Source: Photobacterium sp. GJ3
GTDB taxonomy: Bacteria; Pseudomonadota; Gammaproteobacteria; Enterobacterales; Vibrionaceae
Length of the DNA stretch: 64,000 nucleotides
Direction: 5' to 3'
NCBI RefSeq assembly: GCF_018199995.1
Contig: NZ_CP073579.1
Span: forward strand, 1,240,001-1,304,000
The translations under genes were made by a program, and so were the position numbers. The notes under the pieces are model-generated. The model was not told the DNA's origin. It saw nothing but the letters and a program-made list of their open reading frames with translations, and did no database searches. Within the stretch, counting starts at the first letter, position 1; each line of letters begins with the position of its first letter. This document shows positions 19,898-29,361 of the stretch, piece after piece.

Positions 19898-20821
19898 TTA
19901 CAAACTGGCCATCGCGCCTTTGCCAACGCCTTCATAGGCAATGACATCCAATTGTTGCGATGGACCGATCATGGGTTTGACCTGAGCCGCAATGAAATGA
20001 GCCAGCAGTTCAATGGTGGTGTCCGTATCAATCATGTCGGTTTCGCTTTTGGCAATCGCCAGCTCAAACAGCCCCTGAGGCGCGGTGTAGCGGAAAGCAT
20101 AATGCGTCTCGTCTGAAACGACTGTCGCATGTTCACTCAGATTCAAATCGCCGATCTGAACCTGATCTTCCAGCGTGCCCAGATAGATATCGGTCCAGCG
20201 TTCAGCCCACTTGGCTTCTAGCATCGTATCGCGCTGACCGTCCACCAGCAACTCAATCGGAGAGCGGTGACCATGTGCAATCCGCTGGCAGTTTCCGTCA
20301 TGCTTTTTCAGGCCATGGCTGTAATGATAGAAAGCGCCATCAATCTGCTCATGGCGCAGCACCAGCTCCAGTCCCTGCACATTGTCGGGTAATTTCCCTT
20401 CCAGAACGGTGTACAGATGCTGCGTCACGGTTTCAATGGTGATCGTTTCTGCATCGACCAGACAATACGCTTCTTCCGGACAATGCAGATGAATGCTCTT
20501 GTCACCCCGCAGTACATCAACCGTGGCATAATCCGGTGTTGTCGCAGCCACTTTGATCGCTGCGTGTTTCACAGGCACCAGCAGGCGGTGATCAACATAG
20601 GCATCGACCAAATGTTTGATCTGCTTTTTCACGCGACCGAAATCCAGCACCATGCTCATTTCATTCAGCTCGCCCGACATCACCACATCCAGTATCCAGC
20701 TGTCGCCGACCATGCCACGGGTCGGGCACAGGTATGAGGCATCAATTACGGTGAGATCTCTGACAAATAGCTTCACGCTGGCGTCCTTCAAGAAATGATA
20801 GTCGTTTTCAAAGCTGGGCAT
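19898..20821 (-). CDS. Two-domain 6-pyruvoyl-tetrahydropterin synthase/QueD-like protein
   Basis: 307 residues from ATG 20821; a TTG at 20830 is the alternative. Two PTPS-like halves are visible. The first (residues 1-100) keeps the fold pattern SGELN...MVLDFGRVKKQI and VDHRLLVPV, but shows RGMVGDSW where the zinc-binding HGH of QueD is expected. The second half (about 165-195) has YSHGLKKHDGNCQRIAHGHRS split over the zinc and cysteine sites, so it has the complete catalytic set, and the protein ends with YEG near the C-terminus. Function is likely pterin or 7-deazapurine chemistry, but the exact reaction is unknown. A perfect TATAAT overlaps the start codon region, so the start could also be slightly downstream. 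Confidence 0.75.
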   Translation of the reverse strand: MPSFENDYHFLKDASVKLFVRDLTVIDASYLCPTRGMVGDSWILDVVMSGELNEMSMVLDFGRVKKQIKHLVDAYVDHRLLVPVKHAAIKVAATTPDYATVDVLRGDKSIHLHCPEEAYCLVDAETITIETVTQHLYTVLEGKLPDNVQGLELVLRHEQIDGAFYHYSHGLKKHDGNCQRIAHGHRSPIELLVDGQRDTMLEAKWAERWTDIYLGTLEDQVQIGDLNLSEHATVVSDETHYAFRYTAPQGLFELAIAKSETDMIDTDTTIELLAHFIAAQVKPMIGPSQQLDVIAYEGVGKGAMASL

Positions 20822-20881
20822 TATACCCAAGTCGCCTCAAGATGCCAGACGCCACGCGTCTGACGCAAACAACACTTCGCC

Positions 20882-21592
20882 TCAATACCGGTAATTTGCC
20901 GCCAGGAATAACGAACTCACCCCACGTTGCTGAGATTGAAACTGGACTGAGTTCCCCTGCTCATCCTGTCCTTGCCAGTTTTGAAGTTTACTCGGCAGCA
21001 TGCTGTGACGGAACCCGGCTTCCAGCGTAATATCTGTCGACACGCGCCAGGCCAGTCCGGTCTGTAAACCGAAAATGAAACCACTCACACTGTAATCGCC
21101 CCGATAATCAGAATCTGACTTTACGCTGGCATAGCCAAAGTGCAGGCCAACATAAGGGGAAAAATCCTGACCATGCAGGAAGAAATAATCGGTCGCTAGC
21201 AGGTTGAGGTTGGCAATATTGGGGTAGCTCAGACCGGAATTTTTGAAATCACTGTCACTTTCATGTCTTTCAAAACTGTAATACACCCGGCTGCGGCCCT
21301 CAGGGGTGTAATAGCCAAAGTCCAGACCGAAGTAACCATTGACATCCGGATCCTGAGAAGACTCTGCAGTGCCCGATACGGTTGCCGTATCATCCATCCC
21401 CATCAGGCTGAGTCCACCGCGTAATCCGACATAGTAGCGCCCCGCTTCTTTCGGAACACTGATGTCTGCCGATACCGGCGCTGCGTTTTGTGCTGCTGTC
21501 TGATTGTCGGCAGCGGAAACCCCTGCACTGCTCATCGCACCCAGTACGACGCCAGATGCACACACAAAAGAAGATAAAGTTCGAAACGGCAA
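20882..21592 (-). CDS. Outer membrane beta-barrel protein
   Basis: 236 residues from TTG 21592, chosen because GGGAGG lies 5 nt upstream and a clean signal peptide follows (LPFRTLSSFVCASG... ending SAGVSA/AD). The mature part has alternating strands (YYVGLRGGLSLMG, YFGLDFGYYTP, YVGLHFGYASV, GLQTGLAWRV) and a terminal aromatic NYRY, the signature of an 8-10 stranded barrel of the OmpW/opacity-porin type. Specific function is not recognisable. It lies 60 bp upstream of the PTPS gene on the same strand. Confidence 0.75.
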   Translation of the reverse strand: MPFRTLSSFVCASGVVLGAMSSAGVSAADNQTAAQNAAPVSADISVPKEAGRYYVGLRGGLSLMGMDDTATVSGTAESSQDPDVNGYFGLDFGYYTPEGRSRVYYSFERHESDSDFKNSGLSYPNIANLNLLATDYFFLHGQDFSPYVGLHFGYASVKSDSDYRGDYSVSGFIFGLQTGLAWRVSTDITLEAGFRHSMLPSKLQNWQGQDEQGNSVQFQSQQRGVSSLFLAANYRY

Positions 21593-21712
21593 AGTGGCCT
21601 CCCTGAATTGACGGCTTGCCGGGTGAGAATTCCGGCATGGCCGAATCATAGCAAGTCCCTCAAAGTCAGACGAGCAAAAAACCATGCAAAACAGGGAACT
21701 TGGGGACAGGGG

Positions 21713-22093
21713 TCACGCTTCCCGCAGCCATGCCAGCGCATCGAATGGCGTGTCGAACCGACGAACTTCACCGGAAATAAACCAGCTGCCAACTTTTGCC
21801 ATCACATCCATCCATTTCTGATTGCCATAGACAGCGATACGCCGGAATTTCTTTCCGTGCTTGAGGCCAAGTTTCAGATCATCCCAGGCGGCCTGTAATT
21901 CCCAGCCTTCGAATTCTGAGCCGTCAAAATATATATTGACGATTGGATGCTCGACCTCCGCCAGTGCGTCATCAATCAACGGGGTAATCTGCTCGTAATC
22001 TTCATGGGTCAGTTTGCCGACGGCTTTCAGCTCCATGAAGAAATAATCACCATCTCTGTCCACTTCAAATAATAAACCATGCGTGGTGTGCAT
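21713..22093 (-). CDS. SpoIIAA-like (STAS/CRAL-TRIO-like) domain protein
   Basis: 126-residue soluble protein of the SpoIIAA-like family: FFMELKAVGKLTHEDYEQ (residues 19-36), IVNIYFDGSEFEGWEL and FRRIAVYGNQKWMDVM fit the conserved pattern. The role in this family is not well known; membrane or lipid association has been proposed. A GGGAGG Shine-Dalgarno lies 6 nt before the ATG. It is a single gene between the barrel protein and the acyl-CoA ligase, all on the minus strand. Confidence 0.75.
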   Translation of the reverse strand: MHTTHGLLFEVDRDGDYFFMELKAVGKLTHEDYEQITPLIDDALAEVEHPIVNIYFDGSEFEGWELQAAWDDLKLGLKHGKKFRRIAVYGNQKWMDVMAKVGSWFISGEVRRFDTPFDALAWLREA

Positions 22094-22236
22094 CGCGGCC
22101 TCCCATTGCCGAACCGAGGGGAAAGAAAACCTGAACTTTCAGACATTTCAGGATAAGTGTAGTGGCTATCCTGCATTTTGGGGGAGAATACGAACACCGG
22201 GCACCCGTGCCCGGTGATTTCAAAGTGAACGAGGGA

Positions 22237-23781
22237 TCAGACCGACTGAGTGATTTCCGCTTTCAGGTCTTTTTTCATGATTTTGCCGGTCGCATTCATC
22301 GGTAAGGTATCGCGAATCTCCACCTGACGCGGATATTTATACGCAGCCAATTGTGTTTTCCCCCAGGCCCGCAGCTCTTGCGATGAAACAAACTGACCCT
22401 CTTTCAGGACAACACAGGCTTTGATGTCTTCCCCGTATTCACTGCTTGGCACACCAATCACGGCGACCATGGCGACCGCCGGATGCGTCATGAACACTTC
22501 TTCAATCTCACGAGGGTACACGTTGAAACCACCGCGGATGATCAAATCTTTCACGCGGTCCACAATGAACAGATTCCCCAGTTCATCAAACCGCCCGACA
22601 TCGCCAGAATGAAACCATCCGTGACGTAATGCGCGTTCGTTTTCTTCAGGACGATTCAGATAACCTTTCATGACATTATGGCCACGAATCACGATCTCAC
22701 CGGGTTCCCCCAATGCAACCGGCTGATCCTTATCATCGACAACGCGCACTTCCACGCCCTGAATGGGCTGCCCCACAGATCCAGGCAGGCGTTGCTTATC
22801 CAGATGATTGAAGCAGACAATCGGGCTGGTTTCGGACAAACCATAGCCTTCCAGAATCGGCACGCTGAATTTTTCCTCAAAGGTTTTCAGTACTTCCAAC
22901 GGTAATGAAGCGCCGCCGCTGACGCCAATCCGCAAACTGGAACAATCAGATTCTGCCTGACACAAATTCATGCCGATAAACATGGTCGGTACCCCGGCAA
23001 ATAAAGTCACACCATGTTTCTCAATCAGCCCCATCACCAGCGTCGGATCAAAACGGGGCACCAGCACCATGGTGCAACCCAGACTGACCGGTGCATTCAT
23101 ATTAACGGTCTGACCAAAGGTATGGAACAGCGGCAGCGTGACCAGATGGACATCCCGCCCTGCCATCTGCATCAGGTTCTGCGCCGCCATGGCATTGAGA
23201 TACTGATTCGCCTGCGTCAGTTCAGCGCCTTTCGGCTTCCCGGTTGTGCCGGATGTATACAGAATCACGGCCGTATCATCGGCATTTCTCGGCGCATAGT
23301 CACACTCGGCGGACTGTCTGTGGATCAGCGACGTTAATGTTTCAAATCCTTGATATTCTGACAACGTCTGATCGGCCGTCATCACCACCAGTTGCTCGCA
23401 CGCGTCTGTTTTCTGAAAAGCTTCGATCCCGGCTTCTGCCATCGGCAGCCCTTCAACACCTTCAAAACAAAAATAAAATTTCGCCTGTGAATCTTCGAGG
23501 TGATACTGAATCTCTCTCGCCCGCAGTAACACGTTCAAAGGAACGGTGACTGCCCCTGCCTTCTGAATCCCGTAATACACCAGCGGAAAAAACGGCAGAT
23601 TTGGACAGCTCAAAGCCACCCGATCTCCAGGCTGGATCCCTCTGGCTTTGAGGCCGTTCGCAATCTGGCTGGCAATCGCATTGAACTGAGCATAAGTGAT
23701 TTGGGTCTCCCCACAGACAATGGCAATTTTATCCGGATTGATCACAGCATTACGTTGGAGTGCAGCGGCAAGATTCAGCAT
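22237..23781 (-). CDS. Long-chain fatty acid--CoA ligase (AMP-forming acyl-CoA synthetase)
   Basis: 514 residues, adenylate-forming superfamily. The ATP-binding motif ILYTSGTTGKPKGAE lies at about residue 170, GYGLSETSP at about 310, and the hinge VDRVKDLIIRGGFNVYPREIEE (broken at about 405-425) precedes the C-terminal domain, where PMNATGKIMKKDL holds the catalytic lysine. It activates a carboxylic acid to its CoA thioester in the cytoplasm. Chain-length preference cannot be read from the sequence. AAGGAAACGCC precedes the ATG. No beta-oxidation partners are adjacent. Confidence 0.9.
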   Translation of the reverse strand: MLNLAAALQRNAVINPDKIAIVCGETQITYAQFNAIASQIANGLKARGIQPGDRVALSCPNLPFFPLVYYGIQKAGAVTVPLNVLLRAREIQYHLEDSQAKFYFCFEGVEGLPMAEAGIEAFQKTDACEQLVVMTADQTLSEYQGFETLTSLIHRQSAECDYAPRNADDTAVILYTSGTTGKPKGAELTQANQYLNAMAAQNLMQMAGRDVHLVTLPLFHTFGQTVNMNAPVSLGCTMVLVPRFDPTLVMGLIEKHGVTLFAGVPTMFIGMNLCQAESDCSSLRIGVSGGASLPLEVLKTFEEKFSVPILEGYGLSETSPIVCFNHLDKQRLPGSVGQPIQGVEVRVVDDKDQPVALGEPGEIVIRGHNVMKGYLNRPEENERALRHGWFHSGDVGRFDELGNLFIVDRVKDLIIRGGFNVYPREIEEVFMTHPAVAMVAVIGVPSSEYGEDIKACVVLKEGQFVSSQELRAWGKTQLAAYKYPRQVEIRDTLPMNATGKIMKKDLKAEITQSV

Positions 23782-23935
23782 GGCGTTTCCTTGTGATGAG
23801 TCACACGTCTTATTCCCTGAGCAAAGGATTGCTCATCCGTTTAAACAGCAGCATGAAACGGACGTTTAACTGAAGTCAAACAAAGCACGACACCCTGTTA
23901 AAAAATTGTGAAGAGCATACTCTTCTGACCAAACG

Positions 23936-25954
23936 TCAGGATTTAGACGTCAGTTTCCGGCTGGTTTCCGAGCGACGCTTTGTTTCCTGTCGGGTGGGCG
24001 GAAAACCAATCGACTGGCCTTCTGCCGTCAGGATAGCGATATGGTCCGGCTTACCTTGATCATTGATCCAAAGCTCTCCGATACAGCTGGTATTCACCAG
24101 TCGTCCGTGACCCGGCGTATCCGGATCGCGTTTATAGATTTTCATCCGTTTCCGTTTGGTGAACCAGTTGAGCGGCGAATAGGGCGTATAGAGGATTCGG
24201 TCCATCCGCTCGCAAAAGCGCAGTAACTGCTCCGGGAAGGTATTTTTGATTCCGCTGGCCGTAATCTGATAAATGCTGGGGCTGTTCCGGCGAAAACGCA
24301 GCTTGATATCGTAAGCAAACGAATAATGAACATCGCCGGAGATAATTACAAAGTTCGTCGGTGTTTTGGTATGCGTAAAAATACTGAGTAAAGTATTGGC
24401 TGCACCGGGATGCGCCATCCAGTTTTCTGCATCCACAACTAAAGGTTTACCAAGCAACGTCATGACCCGTTGCAGCATTTCAATGAACTTTACCCCGAAG
24501 ATCGGCGCAGGAGACACAATGATCACTGCACTTTCATTCATCAGTGAGTGCTGCATATCCATCAGTGCTTCCCAGTCCATCAGGCCGGACGGTTTGTTCA
24601 TCGTTGACTCAGACCGCCAGCGCCGGGTCCGGGTATCCAGCACCAGCATTTTCGGCTGAGTGCCGATCTCATAATGCCAGTGTTCGAACCGGTACAAATG
24701 TTCAATCATGGCATCCTGTGTGTTATCTCCGGGTTGTTCGAAAAAGGCGCGCGCCAACGAGGTGAACTTCTCATCAAATTGAGTCGGATCATTCCCCCAG
24801 CCCTGACAGAGCCAGTAGCCGAACAAGCTGTTACCAATGATGCGGCGGGAAAACGCATGCTGATAAGCGGCTTGCTCCCAGCCAATCGTCAGGTTCCAGT
24901 CGTCAGTCACATCATGATCATCGAAAATCATATAGGTGGGTAAATGGGCCACCAGCCGCTGTACCTGGGTCAGCCCCTCAATAAAGCCATCAATTTCCTG
25001 TTTTTCTCTGTGCCAGAGCTGCTGCCATTTTTCAGAAAGCACCTGATCGCCGCACTGAAAGCCCTGCTGCTGCAAGCGGCCATGATCCACCAACCGCCAG
25101 ACCTGAGGCGACCACACCAACAGATACATCGCCAGAAATTCACTCAGGCCAATCAGGTGATTCTCACATTCATTGGCGCTGAATACCGGACGACGCGGCT
25201 TCGGCAGCCAACTGAACAAACGGGTGTCCGACAACCAGTTACCGGTTTCTTCATGCACGGGCAAGACCTGATCTCGACCATATAATTGTTTCGCACTCTG
25301 GCGCAATTCAGACAAGGTCGCATACGGGGCATCCGTGAAGGTTTCATCCGGCAATCCCAGCAAGTCGATGACCTGACTGATGGCATCCAGAGTCGGGCCG
25401 GCGACATGATCGGCATAGATTTGATCCCCGCTCATCATCAGCAGTGCCGGGCGATCCTCAACCGCCAGTCCCGCGACTTTCTCATCCGCGGCAACCAGGC
25501 TGTCTTTTCCGGGAAAATGCGGATTCCGGCAAGAGCCATGCTGAATGTAATCCGCTCGGGATTTAAACATCACCGTCAACCGCGCTTCGCCGGGATAAAG
25601 CAATTCAGGGATCAACGCACTGATCGGGCCTTGCTGCGTGACAATCTCATAAGTCAGCACAGTATCCAGCGGAAACTCGCCCGTAAACCGGGCCATCACA
25701 ATCCAGACTGACTGCCCGATCTGAATCTGTTGCGATGCGGTGAAATCCGCCTCAAAACAGGGGGAATGATCATCGCCCGGATACAACACAAACTGGCCTT
25801 CCAATGGCGCCGTCGTCACCAGCCAGAGGGTGATCTCACTGGCATTGCACCGGCGCAGGACCGGCCCGGTTAATACCAGCGGGAGCGCTGGTGCTGACTG
25901 CATCTCGATAGATGTTTCTGCATCCTCATGGCAGGCTTGGCTTGTGGCTGTCAT
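23936..25954 (-). CDS. PhoD-like metallophosphatase/phosphodiesterase
   Basis: 672 residues without a signal peptide, so probably cytoplasmic. The N-terminal 120 residues are a beta-rich cap (ITLWLVTTAPLEGQF). The metal centre motifs are MMSGDQIYADH (about 172), MIFDDHDVTDDWN (about 345) and IISGDVHYSFAY (about 545), typical of PhoD-like alkaline phosphatases and related phosphodiesterases. The C-terminus is a basic tail (KRRSETSRKL). Known relatives act on phosphodiesters or phospholipid-like substrates; the substrate here is unknown. It stands alone, with about 150 bp to the CoA ligase gene. Confidence 0.82.
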   Translation of the reverse strand: MTATSQACHEDAETSIEMQSAPALPLVLTGPVLRRCNASEITLWLVTTAPLEGQFVLYPGDDHSPCFEADFTASQQIQIGQSVWIVMARFTGEFPLDTVLTYEIVTQQGPISALIPELLYPGEARLTVMFKSRADYIQHGSCRNPHFPGKDSLVAADEKVAGLAVEDRPALLMMSGDQIYADHVAGPTLDAISQVIDLLGLPDETFTDAPYATLSELRQSAKQLYGRDQVLPVHEETGNWLSDTRLFSWLPKPRRPVFSANECENHLIGLSEFLAMYLLVWSPQVWRLVDHGRLQQQGFQCGDQVLSEKWQQLWHREKQEIDGFIEGLTQVQRLVAHLPTYMIFDDHDVTDDWNLTIGWEQAAYQHAFSRRIIGNSLFGYWLCQGWGNDPTQFDEKFTSLARAFFEQPGDNTQDAMIEHLYRFEHWHYEIGTQPKMLVLDTRTRRWRSESTMNKPSGLMDWEALMDMQHSLMNESAVIIVSPAPIFGVKFIEMLQRVMTLLGKPLVVDAENWMAHPGAANTLLSIFTHTKTPTNFVIISGDVHYSFAYDIKLRFRRNSPSIYQITASGIKNTFPEQLLRFCERMDRILYTPYSPLNWFTKRKRMKIYKRDPDTPGHGRLVNTSCIGELWINDQGKPDHIAILTAEGQSIGFPPTRQETKRRSETSRKLTSKS

Positions 25955-26197
25955 TCGTTGTCTTCACCTGTTGTTATTCGTTGAATCCATAAACAATTGT
26001 AAACGATACACCCTCCCGGCTTGCCAGTGAAATGTCAAAGTCTGTGTCCCTGCCTTCGGAAAGCTTTCAAAAATTATTCTGTAACCCATGAAATTTTTAG
26101 TCGTTTCTCCTCTCTTTATGTGGGCAGCCGGTTGCTCTGGCATTCTGGCTGAATGAACTTTTAGTTTTTTCGGTTAAGCGCATCATGGGTTATTCAT

Positions 26198-26803
26198 TTG
26201 TATACGGATTTACTGATACAGCCCCAGCACAGTCCGATGCTTCTTTTTTTTGGCATCATCGTGCTTTCCTATTTGCTTGAAGATGTGGCTATTACAACCG
26301 CTGCCTTGCTTTCGGGCAGTGGGTCAATCCCTGTCTCTCTGGCGCTACTGGCAGTCTTTATCGGGATTGCCAGTGGCGATCTGATGCTTTTCTTGCTTGG
26401 CCGGTATGCCCGGCGATGGGATGGGCTCCGGCGCAAGTTACTGCGTCATCACGCGATGCACTGGATACAACACCGGCTGGAATCCCGGCCATTTCTCAAT
26501 ATATTTCTGCTGCGCTATACCCCCGGCCTGCGAACAATCGGTTTTACCCTGTGCGGGTACTTGTCGGTCCGTCCGGTGATTTTCTGCAGCGCAGTTCTGG
26601 TTGCGACCGCCCTCTGGACCGCCGTCATTTTCACGCTTTTCTATCATCTCAGTCAGCTGAGCATGTTCCAGAACAGTCCTCTGAAGTGGCTGTTGCTGCC
26701 TGTCGTCTTTGTTTTGTTTTTCTTTGTTAACCGGCGATCATCCAACCAGCGCAAATCAAGTTGTATTGCCGGGTCACCCAATCAACAGGAGTGTGCCGAG
26801 TGA
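26198..26803 (+). CDS. DedA-family membrane protein
   Basis: 201 residues with a TTG start at 26198; ATG 26237 is a shorter alternative. Features are LEDVAITTAALLSG near the N-terminus, IASGDLMLFLLGRYARR, RYTPGLRTIGFTLCGYL, and four to five hydrophobic segments ending in VFVLFFFVNRR. DedA proteins are now thought to flip lipid carriers such as undecaprenyl phosphate or aminophospholipids across the inner membrane. The stop overlaps the GTG start of the next gene (GTGA), so the two are translated together. Confidence 0.8.
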   Translation: MYTDLLIQPQHSPMLLFFGIIVLSYLLEDVAITTAALLSGSGSIPVSLALLAVFIGIASGDLMLFLLGRYARRWDGLRRKLLRHHAMHWIQHRLESRPFLNIFLLRYTPGLRTIGFTLCGYLSVRPVIFCSAVLVATALWTAVIFTLFYHLSQLSMFQNSPLKWLLLPVVFVLFFFVNRRSSNQRKSSCIAGSPNQQECAE

Positions 26804-27969
26804 CCTTGCCACTAATTCAGGAATCCTTAACCAAACAGCCACAGCGCTCCCCAGCCCACCCGGTTCTTCCTCCGACGACGGTGAATCAGGGGATGCCGGT
26901 TCTCCGGCACGGCGGGAAAGCCCTGTCACGCTATGAATTCTGGCCGGGCTGGATCTTTTATCTGCCCGTGGTCGTGCAAAGTCTCTGTCAGGGCATCAGA
27001 TACCGTGATCTTCGGTTGCCTCTGGTCGCCAATCCGGGGATCGCTTTAGGCGGCATGGTCGGGGAGTCCAAATCTGACATCCTGTCTCAGGCGGGCCGCT
27101 ATGCCCGACAATGGATTCTGCCATTTACCACACTCCGCAGAACCACGCAGCCGCTGGACAGCCAGATCAAGATCATCAAACGCTGTCTGACTCAGCGTCA
27201 CCTGAGTTATCCCCTGGTGGCCAAACCCGATCAGGGTTGCAGAGGCGCAGGCGTCAAACTCCTTCATTCCGATGCAGATCTGCGCGCTTACCTGCAGCAC
27301 TTTCCGGCGAATGCCCGTTATCTGCTGCAAAAAAAATCAACGTATCAGGCGGAAGCCGGTATTTTCTATATCCGTTATCCCCATGAATCGAAAGGGAAAA
27401 TTTTTTCGCTGACCCTTAAATATACCCCGTATGTCATCGGCGATGGGCGCAGCACCCTCAGAGGATTGATTGAGCAGGACGAACGTGCAAAGCATCTCGC
27501 GCACCTCTACCTGCCCCGGCACCCGGAATGGGCCGACCGGGTCATCGAACAAGGCGCGGTATTTCCGCTGGCGTTTGCGGGCAGCCACTGCAAAGGCGCC
27601 ATTTTCAAAAATGGCAACGCTTACATCACCCAAGCGCTTGCAGCCAGGCTGGATCGTATTTTCGACGATTATCCCGGTTACCACTTTGGCCGCTTAGATG
27701 TGAAATTCAAAGACATTCACAGCCTGATGAACGGCGAAGCGTTCGAGATTCTGGAAATGAATGGTGCCAGCAGTGAAGCGGCACATATCTGGGATAGTCA
27801 GACACCACTGCGAGAGATTTTCTCGACCTTACTCTGCCAGTACCGGTATCTGTACGAAATCGGCCACCAGCAAAAACAAGCCGGTTATCCCGTGCCAACG
27901 CTGGGTGCGCTGTGGCGGGCCTGGCGACATGAAAAACGTCTGGTGGCGGCCTACCCGCCAACCGACTGA
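26800..27969 (+). CDS. ATP-grasp ligase, D-alanine--D-alanine ligase-like
   Basis: 389 residues from GTG 26800, chosen because CAGGAG lies just upstream and the codon overlaps the DedA stop. The N-terminal segment has a hydrophobic stretch (WIFYLPVVVQSL). The central ATP-grasp fold shows LVAKPDQGCRGAGVKLL (nucleotide loop), YVIGDGRSTL, FGRLDVKF and EILEMNGASSEA (Mg2+-binding Glu/Asn). It probably ligates a carboxylate to an amine or sugar. Coupling with a DedA lipid flippase suggests work on a cell-envelope component, but the substrate is unknown. Confidence 0.75.
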   Translation: MTLPLIQESLTKQPQRSPAHPVLPPTTVNQGMPVLRHGGKALSRYEFWPGWIFYLPVVVQSLCQGIRYRDLRLPLVANPGIALGGMVGESKSDILSQAGRYARQWILPFTTLRRTTQPLDSQIKIIKRCLTQRHLSYPLVAKPDQGCRGAGVKLLHSDADLRAYLQHFPANARYLLQKKSTYQAEAGIFYIRYPHESKGKIFSLTLKYTPYVIGDGRSTLRGLIEQDERAKHLAHLYLPRHPEWADRVIEQGAVFPLAFAGSHCKGAIFKNGNAYITQALAARLDRIFDDYPGYHFGRLDVKFKDIHSLMNGEAFEILEMNGASSEAAHIWDSQTPLREIFSTLLCQYRYLYEIGHQQKQAGYPVPTLGALWRAWRHEKRLVAAYPPTD

Positions 27970-28044
27970 ATCCATGAAATTCGGCTCGGATGCCGCACGA
28001 AGCAACCCAGTCAAACATCACTTTGTCAGAAGAACAGGTAATCC

Positions 28045-28593
28045 ATGAGTGAAACGATGACAGCAATCGCCCCGACAGAAGCAGCCTTCATTACCGGAAA
28101 CCTTGAAGGCATTGATCAGGCCATCACTCTGATCAAACAGCTGAATCCGCAGCAATATCAGCATATCGCCAAACCCTATGTGCAAAGCAGTATCGGGGCA
28201 CATCTGCGCCATATCATCGACCAGTATTTTGCGCTGATGACATGCTCGCCCGATCACGCAGTAATTGACTACGATATCCGCCGCCGGGGTGCCCGGGTAG
28301 AGCATTGCCGAGAAACCTGCCTGAACGAACTCGCACAGATCCGGCACTGGCTGCTGACTTTACCGGACATTCAGCTGGACAACACGGTCACCATACGTTC
28401 AGAAAATTCAGTGATGTCGCAACAGGTGGTGCAAATGACTTCCACACTGCGCCGGGAACTGTTGTTCGTGGCCAGTCATACCGTTCACCATTTTGCGGTG
28501 GTCCGGGTTGCGGCCGAAATGTGTCAGGTCCGGACGGCAGATATCTTTTCTTACGCACCGGCTACGGCCTCTTACTTAAGGTCACTCAAATAA
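28045..28593 (+). CDS. DinB-like four-helix metal-binding protein
   Basis: 182 residues. HLRHIIDQY (residues 52-60) and SHTVHHFAVVRV near 150 supply the three histidines expected of a DinB/YfiT-type metal site. These proteins are often thiol-dependent transferases or stress-induced proteins; no specific role can be assigned. The stop and the next ATG share a base (TAATG), so it is coupled to the NRDE gene. Confidence 0.7.
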   Translation: MSETMTAIAPTEAAFITGNLEGIDQAITLIKQLNPQQYQHIAKPYVQSSIGAHLRHIIDQYFALMTCSPDHAVIDYDIRRRGARVEHCRETCLNELAQIRHWLLTLPDIQLDNTVTIRSENSVMSQQVVQMTSTLRRELLFVASHTVHHFAVVRVAAEMCQVRTADIFSYAPATASYLRSLK

Positions 28594-29350
28594 TGTGTAC
28601 CGCATCCTGGCGAATCACCCCTGAAGGATATGAACTGCTGTTCAACCGCGACGAACGACGTGAACGCCCGCTGGCCCAGCCCCCGGCACGTTTTCATTCG
28701 GCCGCGTATCAGACTCAGGCGCTAATGCCCATCGATCCACTGGGTCAGGGGAGCTGGATTGCCGTGAATCAGTATGGGCTGTCATTGTGCCTGCTGAATC
28801 ACTATCAGGGAGAAACCCCGAATTCCGCAGATTCAAGTCGGGGCCAGATTGTCAGAGCCCTTGCCTTTTGCCCGGATGCCGCTTCAGTGATGTCGCAGTT
28901 TTCCCAACTGCGACTCGCCCGGTTTGCGCCCTTCACTCTACTCATTCTCGCCCCATCTGCAGACACTACGGCGCAGGACATTCCAGCCGTATGCTGGGAT
29001 GGGAAACAGATGCTGGTCTGCCCGGTCGATGCCCCGGTCACGTCATCTTCCGTGGCTTTTGAAACGGTTCGCCAGAACCGGCACGAGACCTTTGCACAAC
29101 TGACCAGCGAACACATCAGTCCGGAGACCCTGATGCAATTTCACCACAGTCATGCACCGGATCACGGCTTCTCTTCCGTTTGCATGCACCGGGAGCACTC
29201 TCAGACCGTGAGTCTGACCCAGGTGCTCTGCAACAAAAATACGGTTCAGATGCACTACTACGATAAAGCCCCTGTCAGGAACCGAGTTTATTTCAATCGG
29301 CCTTACAACGAACCTTTCCCCCAATGCCTCAGACACAGGCCACGATTTAA
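28593..29350 (+). pseudogene. NRDE (TANGO2-like) family protein, probable frameshift near the 3' end
   Basis: Starts MCTASWRI and has the name-giving FNRDERRERP at residues 18-27, PIDPLGQGSWIAVNQYGLSLCLLN, and CMHREHSQTVSLTQV near the end. NRDE proteins have an N-terminal nucleophile-like fold; roles in heme or lipid handling are proposed for relatives. As written, the frame runs on to 29465 and overlaps the next gene by 104 bp. Adding one C to the CCCC run at 29269-29272 gives a tail APCQEPSLFQSALQ... that stops at 29350, just before the next gene's Shine-Dalgarno. I consider that the true end, matching the other G/C-run losses in this window. Confidence 0.7.
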
Positions 29351-29361
29351 AGGAATGACAT

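Noticed and set aside
19829..20116. Plus-strand frame starting in the repeat array
   Set aside because: It runs from the repeat into the antisense strand of the PTPS gene; no protein features.
28305..28592. Upstream extension of the NRDE reading frame
   Set aside because: It overlaps the DinB-like gene out of frame; the conserved protein starts at MCTASW (28593).
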